Assembly (NCBI GenBank): GCA_029975645.1
Contig: JARKOU010000019.1
Span: 1 to 64,000, forward strand
Direction of reading: 5' to 3'
Length of the DNA: 64,000 bases
Origin: Actinomycetales bacterium
GTDB taxonomy: Bacteria; Actinomycetota; Actinomycetes; Actinomycetales; JAHECE01
The translations under genes were made by a program, and so were the position numbers. Shown in pieces: positions 16,316 to 24,763 of the stretch. Below the pieces are notes generated by a model that ran no database searches, was not told the origin of the DNA, and saw nothing but the letters and a program-made list of their open reading frames with translations. The first letter of the stretch is position 1. The number at the start of each line of letters is the position of its first letter.

Positions 16316-18493
16316 ATGCGCCAGGCGCTGGGGCGGGTTGCACGATCCGTCGTCGCGGTGATGCTGGTTGCGGCCGGGCTCGGGCTCGCTCCCGATGCGT
16401 TCCGATCGGCTGCCGCGGCCGCCGTCGTCTTCTCCGACGTCGCCCCGGGCGCGGCCTTCTATGACGAGATCCAGTGGCTCGCCGCCGAGGGAATCACCCG
16501 AGGCGCAGTCGGCGCGGACGGCTCGCTCGTGTTCGGACCGGCCGATTCGATCACCCGCGAGGCGATGGCCGCGTTCATCTACCGCTTCCGTGGTGAACCG
16601 CCCTTCACGGCGCCGGCGGTCTCTCCCTTTGACGACCTTGCGCCCGGCGCCGCGTTCTTCCTCGAGATCACGTGGTTGGAGGCGGAGGGGATCGCCCCCG
16701 GCGCGGGCGATCCCGGTGGCGAGGCGTCCTTCCGACCCACCGACCTCGTCACACGCGAGGTGATGGCGCTCTGGATGTACCGCGCGCTCGCCGAGCCGGG
16801 GTTCTCCGCGCCGGCCGTCTCGCCATTCGTGGACGTCTCGACGAGCGACCCCGCGTACACGGAGATCTCCTGGATGGCCGAGTCCGGCATCTCGACCGGA
16901 GTCCCGCTCGGTGACGGCACCTTCCGCTACGCCCCGGACGACCCGATTCGGCGCGAGGCGATGGCCGCCTTCATGTACCGGGCGGCCGGGTCGCCGCCGG
17001 TTGCGGGTACCACGCCGCCTCCCGCCCCCGCCGGCCTGACCGCGACGCCGGGCGACGGCCAGGTGGGTCTCGGATGGGACGCCGTCGTCGGCGCCGCCGG
17101 GTACCACGTACTGCGGGCCGACGCCGCGACCGGCCCCTGGTCAACGCTTGCGGGCGGTCCGGTGACCACCACCGCCACGACGGTGTCGGGTCTGGCGAAC
17201 GGCACCACGTACTGGTTCGCGGTTGTCGCGGTCGACTCCGCCGGCACCACGTCGGCCCGGTCCGACGCCGTCGCGGCGACTCCCCGCCGAGCCGATGGCG
17301 GTCGGTTCGATCTCGACCGTGACGGTGCACCGGACCTTCTCTCGATCACCACCAGCACCGGCGCGCTGTGGTTGAACCGCGGCGACGGGAGCGGGGGATG
17401 GCTGCCGCGGGTGCAGGTCGGCTGGAGTTGGTCGGGGATGGACGTGCTGGAGCCGATCGGGGACGCCGACGGCGACGGGAACCCCGACCTCCTCAGCCGC
17501 GACGCCGCGACGGGCGCCCTCTACCTGTACCCCGGAGACGGCACCGGAGGCTTGTCGGCCCGCCGGCAGGTGGGGACGGGCTGGAACGTCATGTCCGCCG
17601 TGCTCGCGCCCGGCGACTTCGACGGCGACGGCGCCCCCGACGTCCTCGCGCGCGAGGCCGCCACGGGCTATCTCTACCTCTACCCGGGCGACGGCGCGGG
17701 GGGATGGCTTCCTCGGCGGCAGGTCGGTGCGGGCTGGGCCGTGATGTCCGCGGTCCTGGGGGTCGGCGATCTCGACGGGGACGGGAAGGTCGACGTGCTG
17801 GCACGGGAGGCCTCCTCGGGTGGGCTGTTCCTTTACCCGGGGAACGGCTCGGGCGGGTGGCTGGCACGGCGTCAGGTCGGCTGGGGCTGGGGCTCGATGT
17901 CGGCCCTGGTCGGGCCGGGGGACGTCGACGGGGACCGGAACGCTGACCTGCTGGCGCGGGAGGCGTCGTCGGGCGCCCTGTACCTGTACCCGGGCAACGG
18001 CTCCGGCGGCTGGTTGCCGCGGCGTCAGGTCGGCACCGGATGGAGCGGTTCCGTTCTGCCGGGAGACGCGACGATCCGGCACTCCAACCCGCCGTTCTTC
18101 GTCTACGGCTCGCTGCGGACCGGGCAGAGCGGCTACTACCTGATCTCCGGGAAGATCATCACCTCGCTGGAGACGCGGATGCCGTGGCTCGACCTGTACC
18201 GGATCAGCGGCTCGTCCTACCCGTACGTGGTGCCCAACGCGGCGAACGGGACCGGCGTGGTCGGCGAGGTCATGGTGATCAAGCCGGACCTCTACCAGAG
18301 CACGGTGACCTCGCTCGACTCCTACGAGCGGTACAACCCGAGCCTCCCGCCGGACAACCAGACCTACGTCCGCGAGTTGCGCCAGACTCGCGAGGGAGTC
18401 CCGTCCTGGGTCTACGTGGCCGGGCCTCGTCAGGCCGACTACGTGCGGTCCTCCGGAATCCTCATCTTGAGCGGAGACTTCCTGCGATGGTGA
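16316..18493 (+). CDS. Secreted SLH protein with FnIII, five FG-GAP-like repeats and C-terminal gamma-glutamylcyclotransferase-like domain
   Basis: Three SLH repeats, repeats of DxDGDGxxDxLARE..LYLYPGxG, then FFVYGSLRTGQSGYYL..VVGEVMVI..LDSYERYNPS..YVRELRQT..SWVYVAG, GGCT-like. Confidence 0.82.
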   Translation: MRQALGRVARSVVAVMLVAAGLGLAPDAFRSAAAAAVVFSDVAPGAAFYDEIQWLAAEGITRGAVGADGSLVFGPADSITREAMAAFIYRFRGEPPFTAPAVSPFDDLAPGAAFFLEITWLEAEGIAPGAGDPGGEASFRPTDLVTREVMALWMYRALAEPGFSAPAVSPFVDVSTSDPAYTEISWMAESGISTGVPLGDGTFRYAPDDPIRREAMAAFMYRAAGSPPVAGTTPPPAPAGLTATPGDGQVGLGWDAVVGAAGYHVLRADAATGPWSTLAGGPVTTTATTVSGLANGTTYWFAVVAVDSAGTTSARSDAVAATPRRADGGRFDLDRDGAPDLLSITTSTGALWLNRGDGSGGWLPRVQVGWSWSGMDVLEPIGDADGDGNPDLLSRDAATGALYLYPGDGTGGLSARRQVGTGWNVMSAVLAPGDFDGDGAPDVLAREAATGYLYLYPGDGAGGWLPRRQVGAGWAVMSAVLGVGDLDGDGKVDVLAREASSGGLFLYPGNGSGGWLARRQVGWGWGSMSALVGPGDVDGDRNADLLAREASSGALYLYPGNGSGGWLPRRQVGTGWSGSVLPGDATIRHSNPPFFVYGSLRTGQSGYYLISGKIITSLETRMPWLDLYRISGSSYPYVVPNAANGTGVVGEVMVIKPDLYQSTVTSLDSYERYNPSLPPDNQTYVRELRQTREGVPSWVYVAGPRQADYVRSSGILILSGDFLRW

Positions 18494-19248
18494 CCGGACC
18501 CGCGAACGGCGAGGGAGCCGAGACGGCCGCCGAGCCGTCGGACCTTCGCGACGTGCCCGTACCGCCCGGCCGCGGCCCGAGGCGCCCCCGCGCACTCGGG
18601 TTCGCGGTCCTGGCGGTCATGCTGGCTGTGGCCGGTGGATTCGTCGCGATGCTCGAGCTCCGGGCCGCGGCGGCGCCGTCGTCGGTCGCGATGACGCAAG
18701 GCGTGACCGACCCCTCGCCGGAGCCCGCCGCGGCCGGCGTGGCGACGGCTCCGCCCGCCGAAGTCGGCACGGGGTCGGTCGAGGTCTCCGATTCCGGCAA
18801 CGTCCTCAAGGACCTCGGGGAACCGGCGGGGTTGACCCTCCCCGACTCGGAGCGCGCGTTCTTCGAGATCACCATTCGCGCGATCACGGTCACGACCTCC
18901 TGCCCGGGACGCGGGGTCAGCGTGGCGCCCCTGAACGGGTACTTCGTGGTGCTCGACGTCGCGGCGTCGATGCCTGATGACGCCCTCGCCGCAGCCGGCT
19001 CGGACAGCGATCTGTTCATGCCACTCGTGGCCGACGCGTTCCACGTGGTCGGCCCGGACGGCTCCGAACGGACCGACACGCTGACCGAGGCCTCGTGGGC
19101 CTGCTTCCCCGACGAGGAGCTGGCGCCCCCGTTCGTGGGCGCGGGCGAGGTCGCGGCAGGGAAAGTGGTGCTCGACTCGGCGGTGGACCGGGGGACCCTC
19201 GTCTACGCACCGGCCGGCCCGGGCTGGGAATGGGCCTTCGGCGGATGA
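18487..19248 (+). CDS. Membrane-anchored hypothetical protein (single N-terminal TM)
   Basis: ATG overlaps previous stop (ATGGTGA); TM ALGFAVLAVMLAVAGGFVAML; paralogous to next gene. Confidence 0.75.
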   Translation: MVTGPANGEGAETAAEPSDLRDVPVPPGRGPRRPRALGFAVLAVMLAVAGGFVAMLELRAAAAPSSVAMTQGVTDPSPEPAAAGVATAPPAEVGTGSVEVSDSGNVLKDLGEPAGLTLPDSERAFFEITIRAITVTTSCPGRGVSVAPLNGYFVVLDVAASMPDDALAAAGSDSDLFMPLVADAFHVVGPDGSERTDTLTEASWACFPDEELAPPFVGAGEVAAGKVVLDSAVDRGTLVYAPAGPGWEWAFGG

Positions 19249-19868
19249 CGACCCGGAACCGGCGGTGGGCACTCGCGGGGATCGCGACCGCCGTCGTCCT
19301 GCTCCTCGCGCTCGCGTGGGTGCTCCGGCCGGAAGGTGAGTCCGCTGAGCCGGGGGACGCGCCGTCGGCCGCGCCGTCGTCGAGCGCTGCGAGCCCGATC
19401 GCCGGATCGCCGTTGGCCGTGCGGGAAGGCGAGCAGGTGCGGGCGCCGGTGGGCGGGGAGTCGGGCCACACGCTGGCGCTCACGGTGCGATCGGTGACCG
19501 TCGAGGAGACATGCTCCGGCCGGGGACGGCCCACCCAGTCGCCGTCGTTCGGCGTGTTCGTGGTGCTCGACCTCACCGCCACGCTCGAGGGTGGGGGCGG
19601 CGAGGTGGCGACCGCGACGCCGGGGGAGCGGAGCGTGGTCGTCCCGCTCGGTGCCGAGACCTTCCGCGTGGTCGCGCCCGACGGGACGGTTCAGGAGATC
19701 TCCAGCACTGAGGCGTCGTGGGCCTGCTACGACGCCGCGGACCTGGCGCCGCCATTCGTCGCGCCGGGAGAGGTCGCCACGGGGAAGGTGGTGCTCGACT
19801 CCGCGACCGAGCACGGGACCGTCGTCTACCGCCTCGGGGAGGGGCCGGGCTGGGCGTGGTCGTTCTGA
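19245..19868 (+). CDS. Membrane-anchored hypothetical protein, paralog of the preceding gene
   Basis: ATGA overlap; both contain EASWAC..LAPPFV..GEVA.GKVVLDSA...GT.VY..GPGW.W. Confidence 0.75.
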   Translation: MTTRNRRWALAGIATAVVLLLALAWVLRPEGESAEPGDAPSAAPSSSAASPIAGSPLAVREGEQVRAPVGGESGHTLALTVRSVTVEETCSGRGRPTQSPSFGVFVVLDLTATLEGGGGEVATATPGERSVVVPLGAETFRVVAPDGTVQEISSTEASWACYDAADLAPPFVAPGEVATGKVVLDSATEHGTVVYRLGEGPGWAWSF

Positions 19869-19925
19869 CCATTCGGTGTTAGTCGGCATTGACACCAAAG
19901 TGGCCAGGGGGGTTCACTTGGACCC

Positions 19926-20570
19926 GTGAGCCCGCAGGAGACGTCGACGGCCAAACGTCGGTACGTCATGCGCGAGCGCGCCGACTCGACCGCGGCCACT
20001 CGCGAGCGCATCGTGCACGCCGTGATCACCACGGCCATGGAGCGGCGCACCCTCGAGGTGACGCTCCAGGAGGTGTCGGAGCGCGCCGGAGTCACGGTCC
20101 AGACGGTCCTGCGGCACTTCGGGAGCCGCGAGGGCCTGCTCGACGCGGCGACCGCGGTGGCGAGTGCGGACGTCGATACCGAGCGCCGGGTGACGCCGGG
20201 CGACGTGCACGAGGCCGTGCGCGCCGTCGTCGGCCACTACGAGCGTGTTGGCGACTTCGTGGTCGCACTCCTGGCGGAGTCGCAGCGGAGCGAGCGAGCG
20301 AGGGCGATCACAGAGCCCGGCAAGGCGCTCCACCGGGAGTGGGTGCGGGCGTCGTTCGCTCCGTACCTGACGCTGCGCGACCACGTCGATGCTGAGGCGC
20401 TGACCGATCTCCTGGTGGTCGGGACGGACCTCTACACCTGGGTGCTGCTCCGGCGGGACCGCGGCCTGTCCCGCGCGCAGACCGAACAGCGGATGATCAT
20501 GTTGGTGGAGGCGGTGCTGCTCGCCGGTCCCGGCGGCGCCGCCGCGGATCACGGGGGGAACGAACGATGA
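19926..20570 (+). CDS. TetR/AcrR-family transcriptional regulator
   Basis: N-terminal HTH TRERIVHAVITTAMERRTLEVTLQEVSERAGVTVQTVLRHFGSREGLLDA. Confidence 0.9.
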   Translation: MSPQETSTAKRRYVMRERADSTAATRERIVHAVITTAMERRTLEVTLQEVSERAGVTVQTVLRHFGSREGLLDAATAVASADVDTERRVTPGDVHEAVRAVVGHYERVGDFVVALLAESQRSERARAITEPGKALHREWVRASFAPYLTLRDHVDAEALTDLLVVGTDLYTWVLLRRDRGLSRAQTEQRMIMLVEAVLLAGPGGAAADHGGNER

Positions 20571-21700
20571 AGGCACTCTTCGCAACCTGGAACGGGGGCG
20601 GCAACGTGCCGCCGGCCCTCGCGATCGCGCGGGAGATCGAGGTACGGGGCGGATCCGCCCGGTTCATCGGCGATCCGCGCCAGCGGGCCTCGATCGAGGG
20701 CGCCGGGTTCGCCTTCGAGGCCTATCCCACCGGGCGGTCGCTGGACAACCACAGTGCGTCCTCGAGCCTGACCAGCCTGTGGCGGATGGTCGGGGTGTAC
20801 GCGGATCGCGCGGGTGCGGCCGACGTCGCGGCGTCGCTACGCCGCGAACCCGCCGACGTGGCCGTGATCGACTGCATGCTCCTGCCACACCTCCGCGCGG
20901 CCGCCGGGACGGGCACGCCCACGGCGGCGCTGGTCCACACGTTCACCGACTTCTTCACGGGACGGTTCGCACGCGGACCCGTGGGGATCCTGGCCCGGCT
21001 CCGGGGGAGCAGCCCGCGCGAGGCGTGGGCTGTCCCTGACCTCGAGGTGACGCTCACCCTGCCCGAACTGGATCCGCCGACGACGACGCTCGCCGGTCCC
21101 GGGCACTCGCCGGCCCCGCGCCTAGGCCCGGTGTGGCAGGCGGCGCCCGGTCGACCGCCGCGCCCCACCACCCACGCGCCGACCCCGACGGTCCTGCTCA
21201 GCCTCAGCACCATCTGGTGGCCGCACCAACAGGCCACGATGCAGAAGGTGCTCGACGCCGTCGGCGACCTGCCCCTGGACGTGGTCGCCACGGCCGGCCC
21301 CGCGGTCGAGGCCGGGGCGCTGCGGGTGCCTGCCAACGTGACCATGCATGCCTGGCTCGACCACGCGGAGGTGTTGCCGCAGGTCTCGCTCGTGATCGGG
21401 CACGGTGGGCACGGCACCGCGATGCGCGCGCTGGCCCACGACGTCCCGCTGCTGATCATTCCGGCCCACCCGATGGCCGACCAGCCGGAGGTGGGCAAGC
21501 GGATCGCCGAGCGGGACGCCGGCAAGGTCCTCTCAGCGAAGGCCAGCGTGGAAGAGGTGCGCGCCGCCGTCGTCGACCTCGTGGCGGACGGGCCGCACCG
21601 CGCGGCGGCCGCGCGGCTCGGGGCGAGGATTCGTGAGCACGACGGCGCCGTCGCCGCGGTGGATGCGCTGGAGTCGCTGTTGGTGGGCGCCGCGCGCTGA
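20567..21700 (+). CDS. Glycosyltransferase (UGT/macrolide GT-like, GT-B fold)
   Basis: Overlaps TetR stop; C-terminal VSLVIGHGGHGTAMRALAHDVPLLIIPAHPMADQPEVGKRIAERDAG. Confidence 0.85.
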   Translation: MKALFATWNGGGNVPPALAIAREIEVRGGSARFIGDPRQRASIEGAGFAFEAYPTGRSLDNHSASSSLTSLWRMVGVYADRAGAADVAASLRREPADVAVIDCMLLPHLRAAAGTGTPTAALVHTFTDFFTGRFARGPVGILARLRGSSPREAWAVPDLEVTLTLPELDPPTTTLAGPGHSPAPRLGPVWQAAPGRPPRPTTHAPTPTVLLSLSTIWWPHQQATMQKVLDAVGDLPLDVVATAGPAVEAGALRVPANVTMHAWLDHAEVLPQVSLVIGHGGHGTAMRALAHDVPLLIIPAHPMADQPEVGKRIAERDAGKVLSAKASVEEVRAAVVDLVADGPHRAAAARLGARIREHDGAVAAVDALESLLVGAAR

Positions 21701-21725
21701 GGTGCGGGCGCCGGGTGCGGCGCCG

Positions 21726-22412
21726 TCAGAGGATGACGATGAGCCGGCCCAGGCGCTGGGCGTGTTCGTCGAGTTCGGCGACGACGGCGAGGCGCTGGTC
21801 CGGCAGGCGCGCCGCGAGCACTCGCTGGGTGTCCTCCCAGACGTTCTCGCGGTAGTGCGTCGCGAGGCGGGAGAAGAGCCACTCGTCCATCCGGCCCATG
21901 AGGACGTCGAGCAGCCCGATCGCAGGCTCGACGCGGGCGAGCACCTCGGACTGGACCTCGTCCACGGTGCGCTCGATGACCGCGTTGACGTGTGCATGGT
22001 CGGCGAGCCGGACGGCGCGGGCGTCGTCGTCGAGGTCGTCCCAGTCCTCGAGGACGTCGGCGAGCGCGAGGGCGAGGTCGTGGTTGATGTGCGCGTTGAT
22101 GCCGAGCAGGATCGCCTGGAGCTCGGTGACGTCCTCCCGCGCGCAGGCATCGAACGCCTCCCGCCAGACGATCGGGCAGGTCAGGCCGCTCTCGGGCGGG
22201 CAGTCGTGGGCGCGGACGGCGGAGAAGTAGTAGTCGGCGAACCGGTCGATCAGGCCCTGGACCCACGCGTTGTCGACGAACTCGCGCGCCTCGACCGCGG
22301 CCTGCATCGCGCGTGTCATGCGGGCGTAGGTGTCCGCGAAGAGGGCGCGGCGGTCGCCCGCCGCGTACCACGCGGAGGAGAGCGACTGCATCCGCTCGAG
22401 CGCGTCCGGCAT
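21726..22412 (-). CDS. DUF5995-like protein
   Basis: NAHINHDLALALADV and C..ESGLTCPIVWREAFDAC context recalled from this family. Confidence 0.6.
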   Translation of the reverse strand: MPDALERMQSLSSAWYAAGDRRALFADTYARMTRAMQAAVEAREFVDNAWVQGLIDRFADYYFSAVRAHDCPPESGLTCPIVWREAFDACAREDVTELQAILLGINAHINHDLALALADVLEDWDDLDDDARAVRLADHAHVNAVIERTVDEVQSEVLARVEPAIGLLDVLMGRMDEWLFSRLATHYRENVWEDTQRVLAARLPDQRLAVVAELDEHAQRLGRLIVIL

Positions 22413-22693
22413 GGCGGGAAGTGTAGGGCGGCGGATGGCGAGGGCGTGCCGGGCGTCTCGCCCACGTGGCCGACTCCCGCCGGCCACGCTCGATTCCCGA
22501 CTTCGGGAAGCGGCGCGAAGGCGCGGGTGTCCCGGTACTGCCGTCACAGCGACCGGAGTCCTTCGAGGCGGCGTCTCGCGGATGGCGGAATCGACCGCGC
22601 GTCAAGGGTCGTGCGTCCGCTGCGGTGTGCTCGGGCTCGTGCCTACCGTCGGATCAGCGGGACCGCCCGGCGGTCCCGGGGGAGCGAGGGGTC

Positions 22694-22891
22694 ATGGACC
22701 GGATGCGAACGGCTCTGCTCGGGGGCGGCATCGCCGTCGTCCTGGTGCTGGTCGGGGCGGTCGTGGAGCTGAGCCGGCGGCTCGCGAAGGCGCGCGAGGA
22801 CGTCCAGACCGCCCAGGACGAGTTCCTCGTGGTGGAGAAGGAGTTGTCCGACTGCCGGGCGGCGTTGAGGTCCGCGCGAGCGCTGGAGTAG
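22694..22891 (+). CDS. Small membrane protein with coiled-coil tail (65 aa)
   Basis: TM ALLGGGIAVVLVLVGAVVEL followed by charged helix; GGAGCGAGGG upstream. Confidence 0.5.
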   Translation: MDRMRTALLGGGIAVVLVLVGAVVELSRRLAKAREDVQTAQDEFLVVEKELSDCRAALRSARALE

Positions 22892-22948
22892 GTCGCTTCC
22901 GCGGCAAACCTGGAGCGGGTGGCGACCGCCACGAGGCCTGACGGCGCG

Positions 22949-23350
22949 TCAGGCGGTCTCGACCACCGACCTGAGCACGGCGGCCTCTGCGCGGAGTCGC
23001 GCGGCGTCGGCCGCTCGGCCGGCGCGGTCGTACTCGTCGGCCGCGCGTTCCCGCTCGGCGGCGTCGGCCACGACGATCGCGATCGTCTCCGCCTCCGTGA
23101 GGACACGGCGTTCCACCTCGGCCGCACCGAGGCCGACGGCGGCGCCTGCGACGTGCTCGGATGCCGAGGCCATCGCTCTGGCCGGGGTGGCGGTCCCGGC
23201 AAGGTCGACGGCCTCGGCGTTGGCGATCTCCGCCAGGGCGGACCTCAGAGCCGCGACGGCGACCGTGTCCCGTCGCTTCATCGCCGGCCGGAGGGCGGCG
23301 GCGAGTCGATCCCGGACGGCTTGTTCGGTGGGCGGTTGTGAGTCGGGCAC
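22949..23350 (-). CDS. GatB/YqeY-like domain protein
   Basis: LAAALRPAMKRRDTVAVAALRSALAEIANAEAV and DEYDRAGRAADAARLRAEAAVL pattern. Confidence 0.55.
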   Translation of the reverse strand: MPDSQPPTEQAVRDRLAAALRPAMKRRDTVAVAALRSALAEIANAEAVDLAGTATPARAMASASEHVAGAAVGLGAAEVERRVLTEAETIAIVVADAAERERAADEYDRAGRAADAARLRAEAAVLRSVVETA

Positions 23351-23384
23351 GCCGTCGACCGTATCCCCGCGGGCAGGGCACCGG

Positions 23385-23580
23385 CGCGGCATGGCGCGGC
23401 ACGAGACGACACGGCGCGCCACCACACCGCCCGGCGCGGCAGGGCGTGGCACGGCGAGGCACGAGACGACACGGCGCGGCGCGAGACGACACGGCGCGCG
23501 CCACCACACGGCCCGGCGCGGCAGGGCGCGGCATGGCATGGCGTGGCGCATGGCGAGGCATCGCGTGGCAGGGCACGGAG
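23385..23580. repeat. Degenerate GC-rich tandem repeat array (GGCACGAGACGACACGGCGCG / CCACCACAC / GGCCCGGCGCGGCAGGGC blocks)
   Basis: Blocks recur in order twice, with an extra CGAGACGACACGGCGCG copy. Confidence 0.7.
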
Positions 23581-23630
23581 CGGCGTGGACCGCACCGGGG
23601 CTATCGGCGCTGCGCCCACTACCGGCCCCG

Positions 23631-24104
23631 TCAGGCGCGCGCGAGGATGAGCGCCTCGAGGCGGTCGTATCCCTCCGCCATGCCGCCCTCCATGCCGGAG
23701 GTGACCATGCCGTCGCGGTCCTCGAAGCTCTGGAACGCCGACTGCCCGTGCAAGCGTGTGCGCCCGCCGAGGTCCTCGAAGATCAGGGTGTCGAGAGTGA
23801 CGTGGCCCGCCATGCCCTCAAACTCGAAGGTCTGCACTGCGCGCACACCCGGCGTGATCTCGTGGAAGACGCCATGGAAGCCGTATTCGTTGCCCTCGGG
23901 GTCTGTCTGGACGTAGCGCCACGACCCGCCCGTCACGGGTTGATGCGTGACAACCGTTGTCGAGAGATAGGACGGGCCCCACCACTGGGGGATGAGTTCG
24001 GAGTCCATCATCGTCGCGTAGACGACGTCAGGCGGGGCGTCGATCTCACGCGTGAACGTGACGCTCGGGGTCTCGGGCGGGACGGTGAGATGCAGCGTGT
24101 TCAT
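23631..24104 (-). CDS. SRPBCC/AHSA1-family protein
   Basis: VTFTREIDAPPDVVYATMMDSELIPQWWGPSYL..FHEITPGVRAVQTFEFEGM. Confidence 0.9.
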   Translation of the reverse strand: MNTLHLTVPPETPSVTFTREIDAPPDVVYATMMDSELIPQWWGPSYLSTTVVTHQPVTGGSWRYVQTDPEGNEYGFHGVFHEITPGVRAVQTFEFEGMAGHVTLDTLIFEDLGGRTRLHGQSAFQSFEDRDGMVTSGMEGGMAEGYDRLEALILARA

Positions 24105-24514
24105 GGGGTGCTCCTCAGTGGTTGCGCAGTGGGAAGGGTGTCGGACGCCGTCGTGGGGGCGGTGCCGCGCAGGGTGCGGATGGTCTGCTCGAGCCGATCG
24201 AGCTGGGCCAGGCGCATGGCGCGGTGCTCGGCGAGCCAGGTGCTCGCCGCCTCGAAGCCCGCGGGCTCGAGGCGCACCGGGCGGTACTGGGCCTGCCTGC
24301 CTCGTGTGACGAGGCCGGCGCGCTCGAGCACCTTGAGGTGCTTCGAGACGGCCTGGAAAGAGATGTCGAACGGTTCGGCGAGTTCCAGAACGGTCGCCTG
24401 GCCGGCGGCCAGACGGCTGAGGATGGCGCGCCGAGTGGGGTCGGCGAGCGCGGCGAAGACCTCGGACAGGGCGTCGTCGCCGGGTCTCTCGGTCGTCGTG
24501 TCCACCGTGCTCAC
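24101..24514 (-). CDS. ArsR-family winged-helix regulator
   Basis: ALADPTRRAILSRLAAGQATVLELAEPFDISFQAVSKHLKVLERAGLVTRGRQAQYRPVRL; 4-nt overlap with SRPBCC gene. Confidence 0.92.
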   Translation of the reverse strand: MSTVDTTTERPGDDALSEVFAALADPTRRAILSRLAAGQATVLELAEPFDISFQAVSKHLKVLERAGLVTRGRQAQYRPVRLEPAGFEAASTWLAEHRAMRLAQLDRLEQTIRTLRGTAPTTASDTLPTAQPLRSTP

Positions 24515-24582
24515 CTCCTCATCGGCTATTCAACCGCAGAGTTGTGCAACCGGCAAGATGAGTAGCGTGATGGGGTCGCGCA

Positions 24583-24690
24583 GTCCGGAAGCCCGACAGT
24601 CCGGAGGTCCGGCAGTTCGGGGGTCCGGCAGTTCGGAGGTCCGGCAGTTCGGAGGTCCGGCAGTCCGGAGGTCCGGCAGTCCGGCAGTTC
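24583..24690. repeat. 16-bp (2x8) tandem repeat, consensus GTYCGGAGGTCCGGCA
   Basis: About six consecutive near-identical 16-mers, degenerating to GTCGCGCG units up to about 24760. Confidence 0.8.
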
Positions 24691-24763
24691 GCTGGTCAGG
24701 CGGTCACGCGGTCGCGCAGTCGCTCGGTCCGCAGGCCGGTCGCGCGGTCGCGCGGTCAGGCCG

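Noticed and set aside
18040-19248. Long upstream extension of the 18487 gene
   Set aside because: Would overlap the GGCT domain of the preceding gene; ATG at 18487 has a TM protein start and the typical overlap.
23278-23619. Cys/Arg/His-rich ORFs (MPCHAMPRHAPRH...) over the repeat field
   Set aside because: Translation of degenerate repeats; no RBS or homology expected.
24581-24760. Possible CRISPR array
   Set aside because: Units are contiguous 8/16-mers with no unique spacers and no cas genes are visible.
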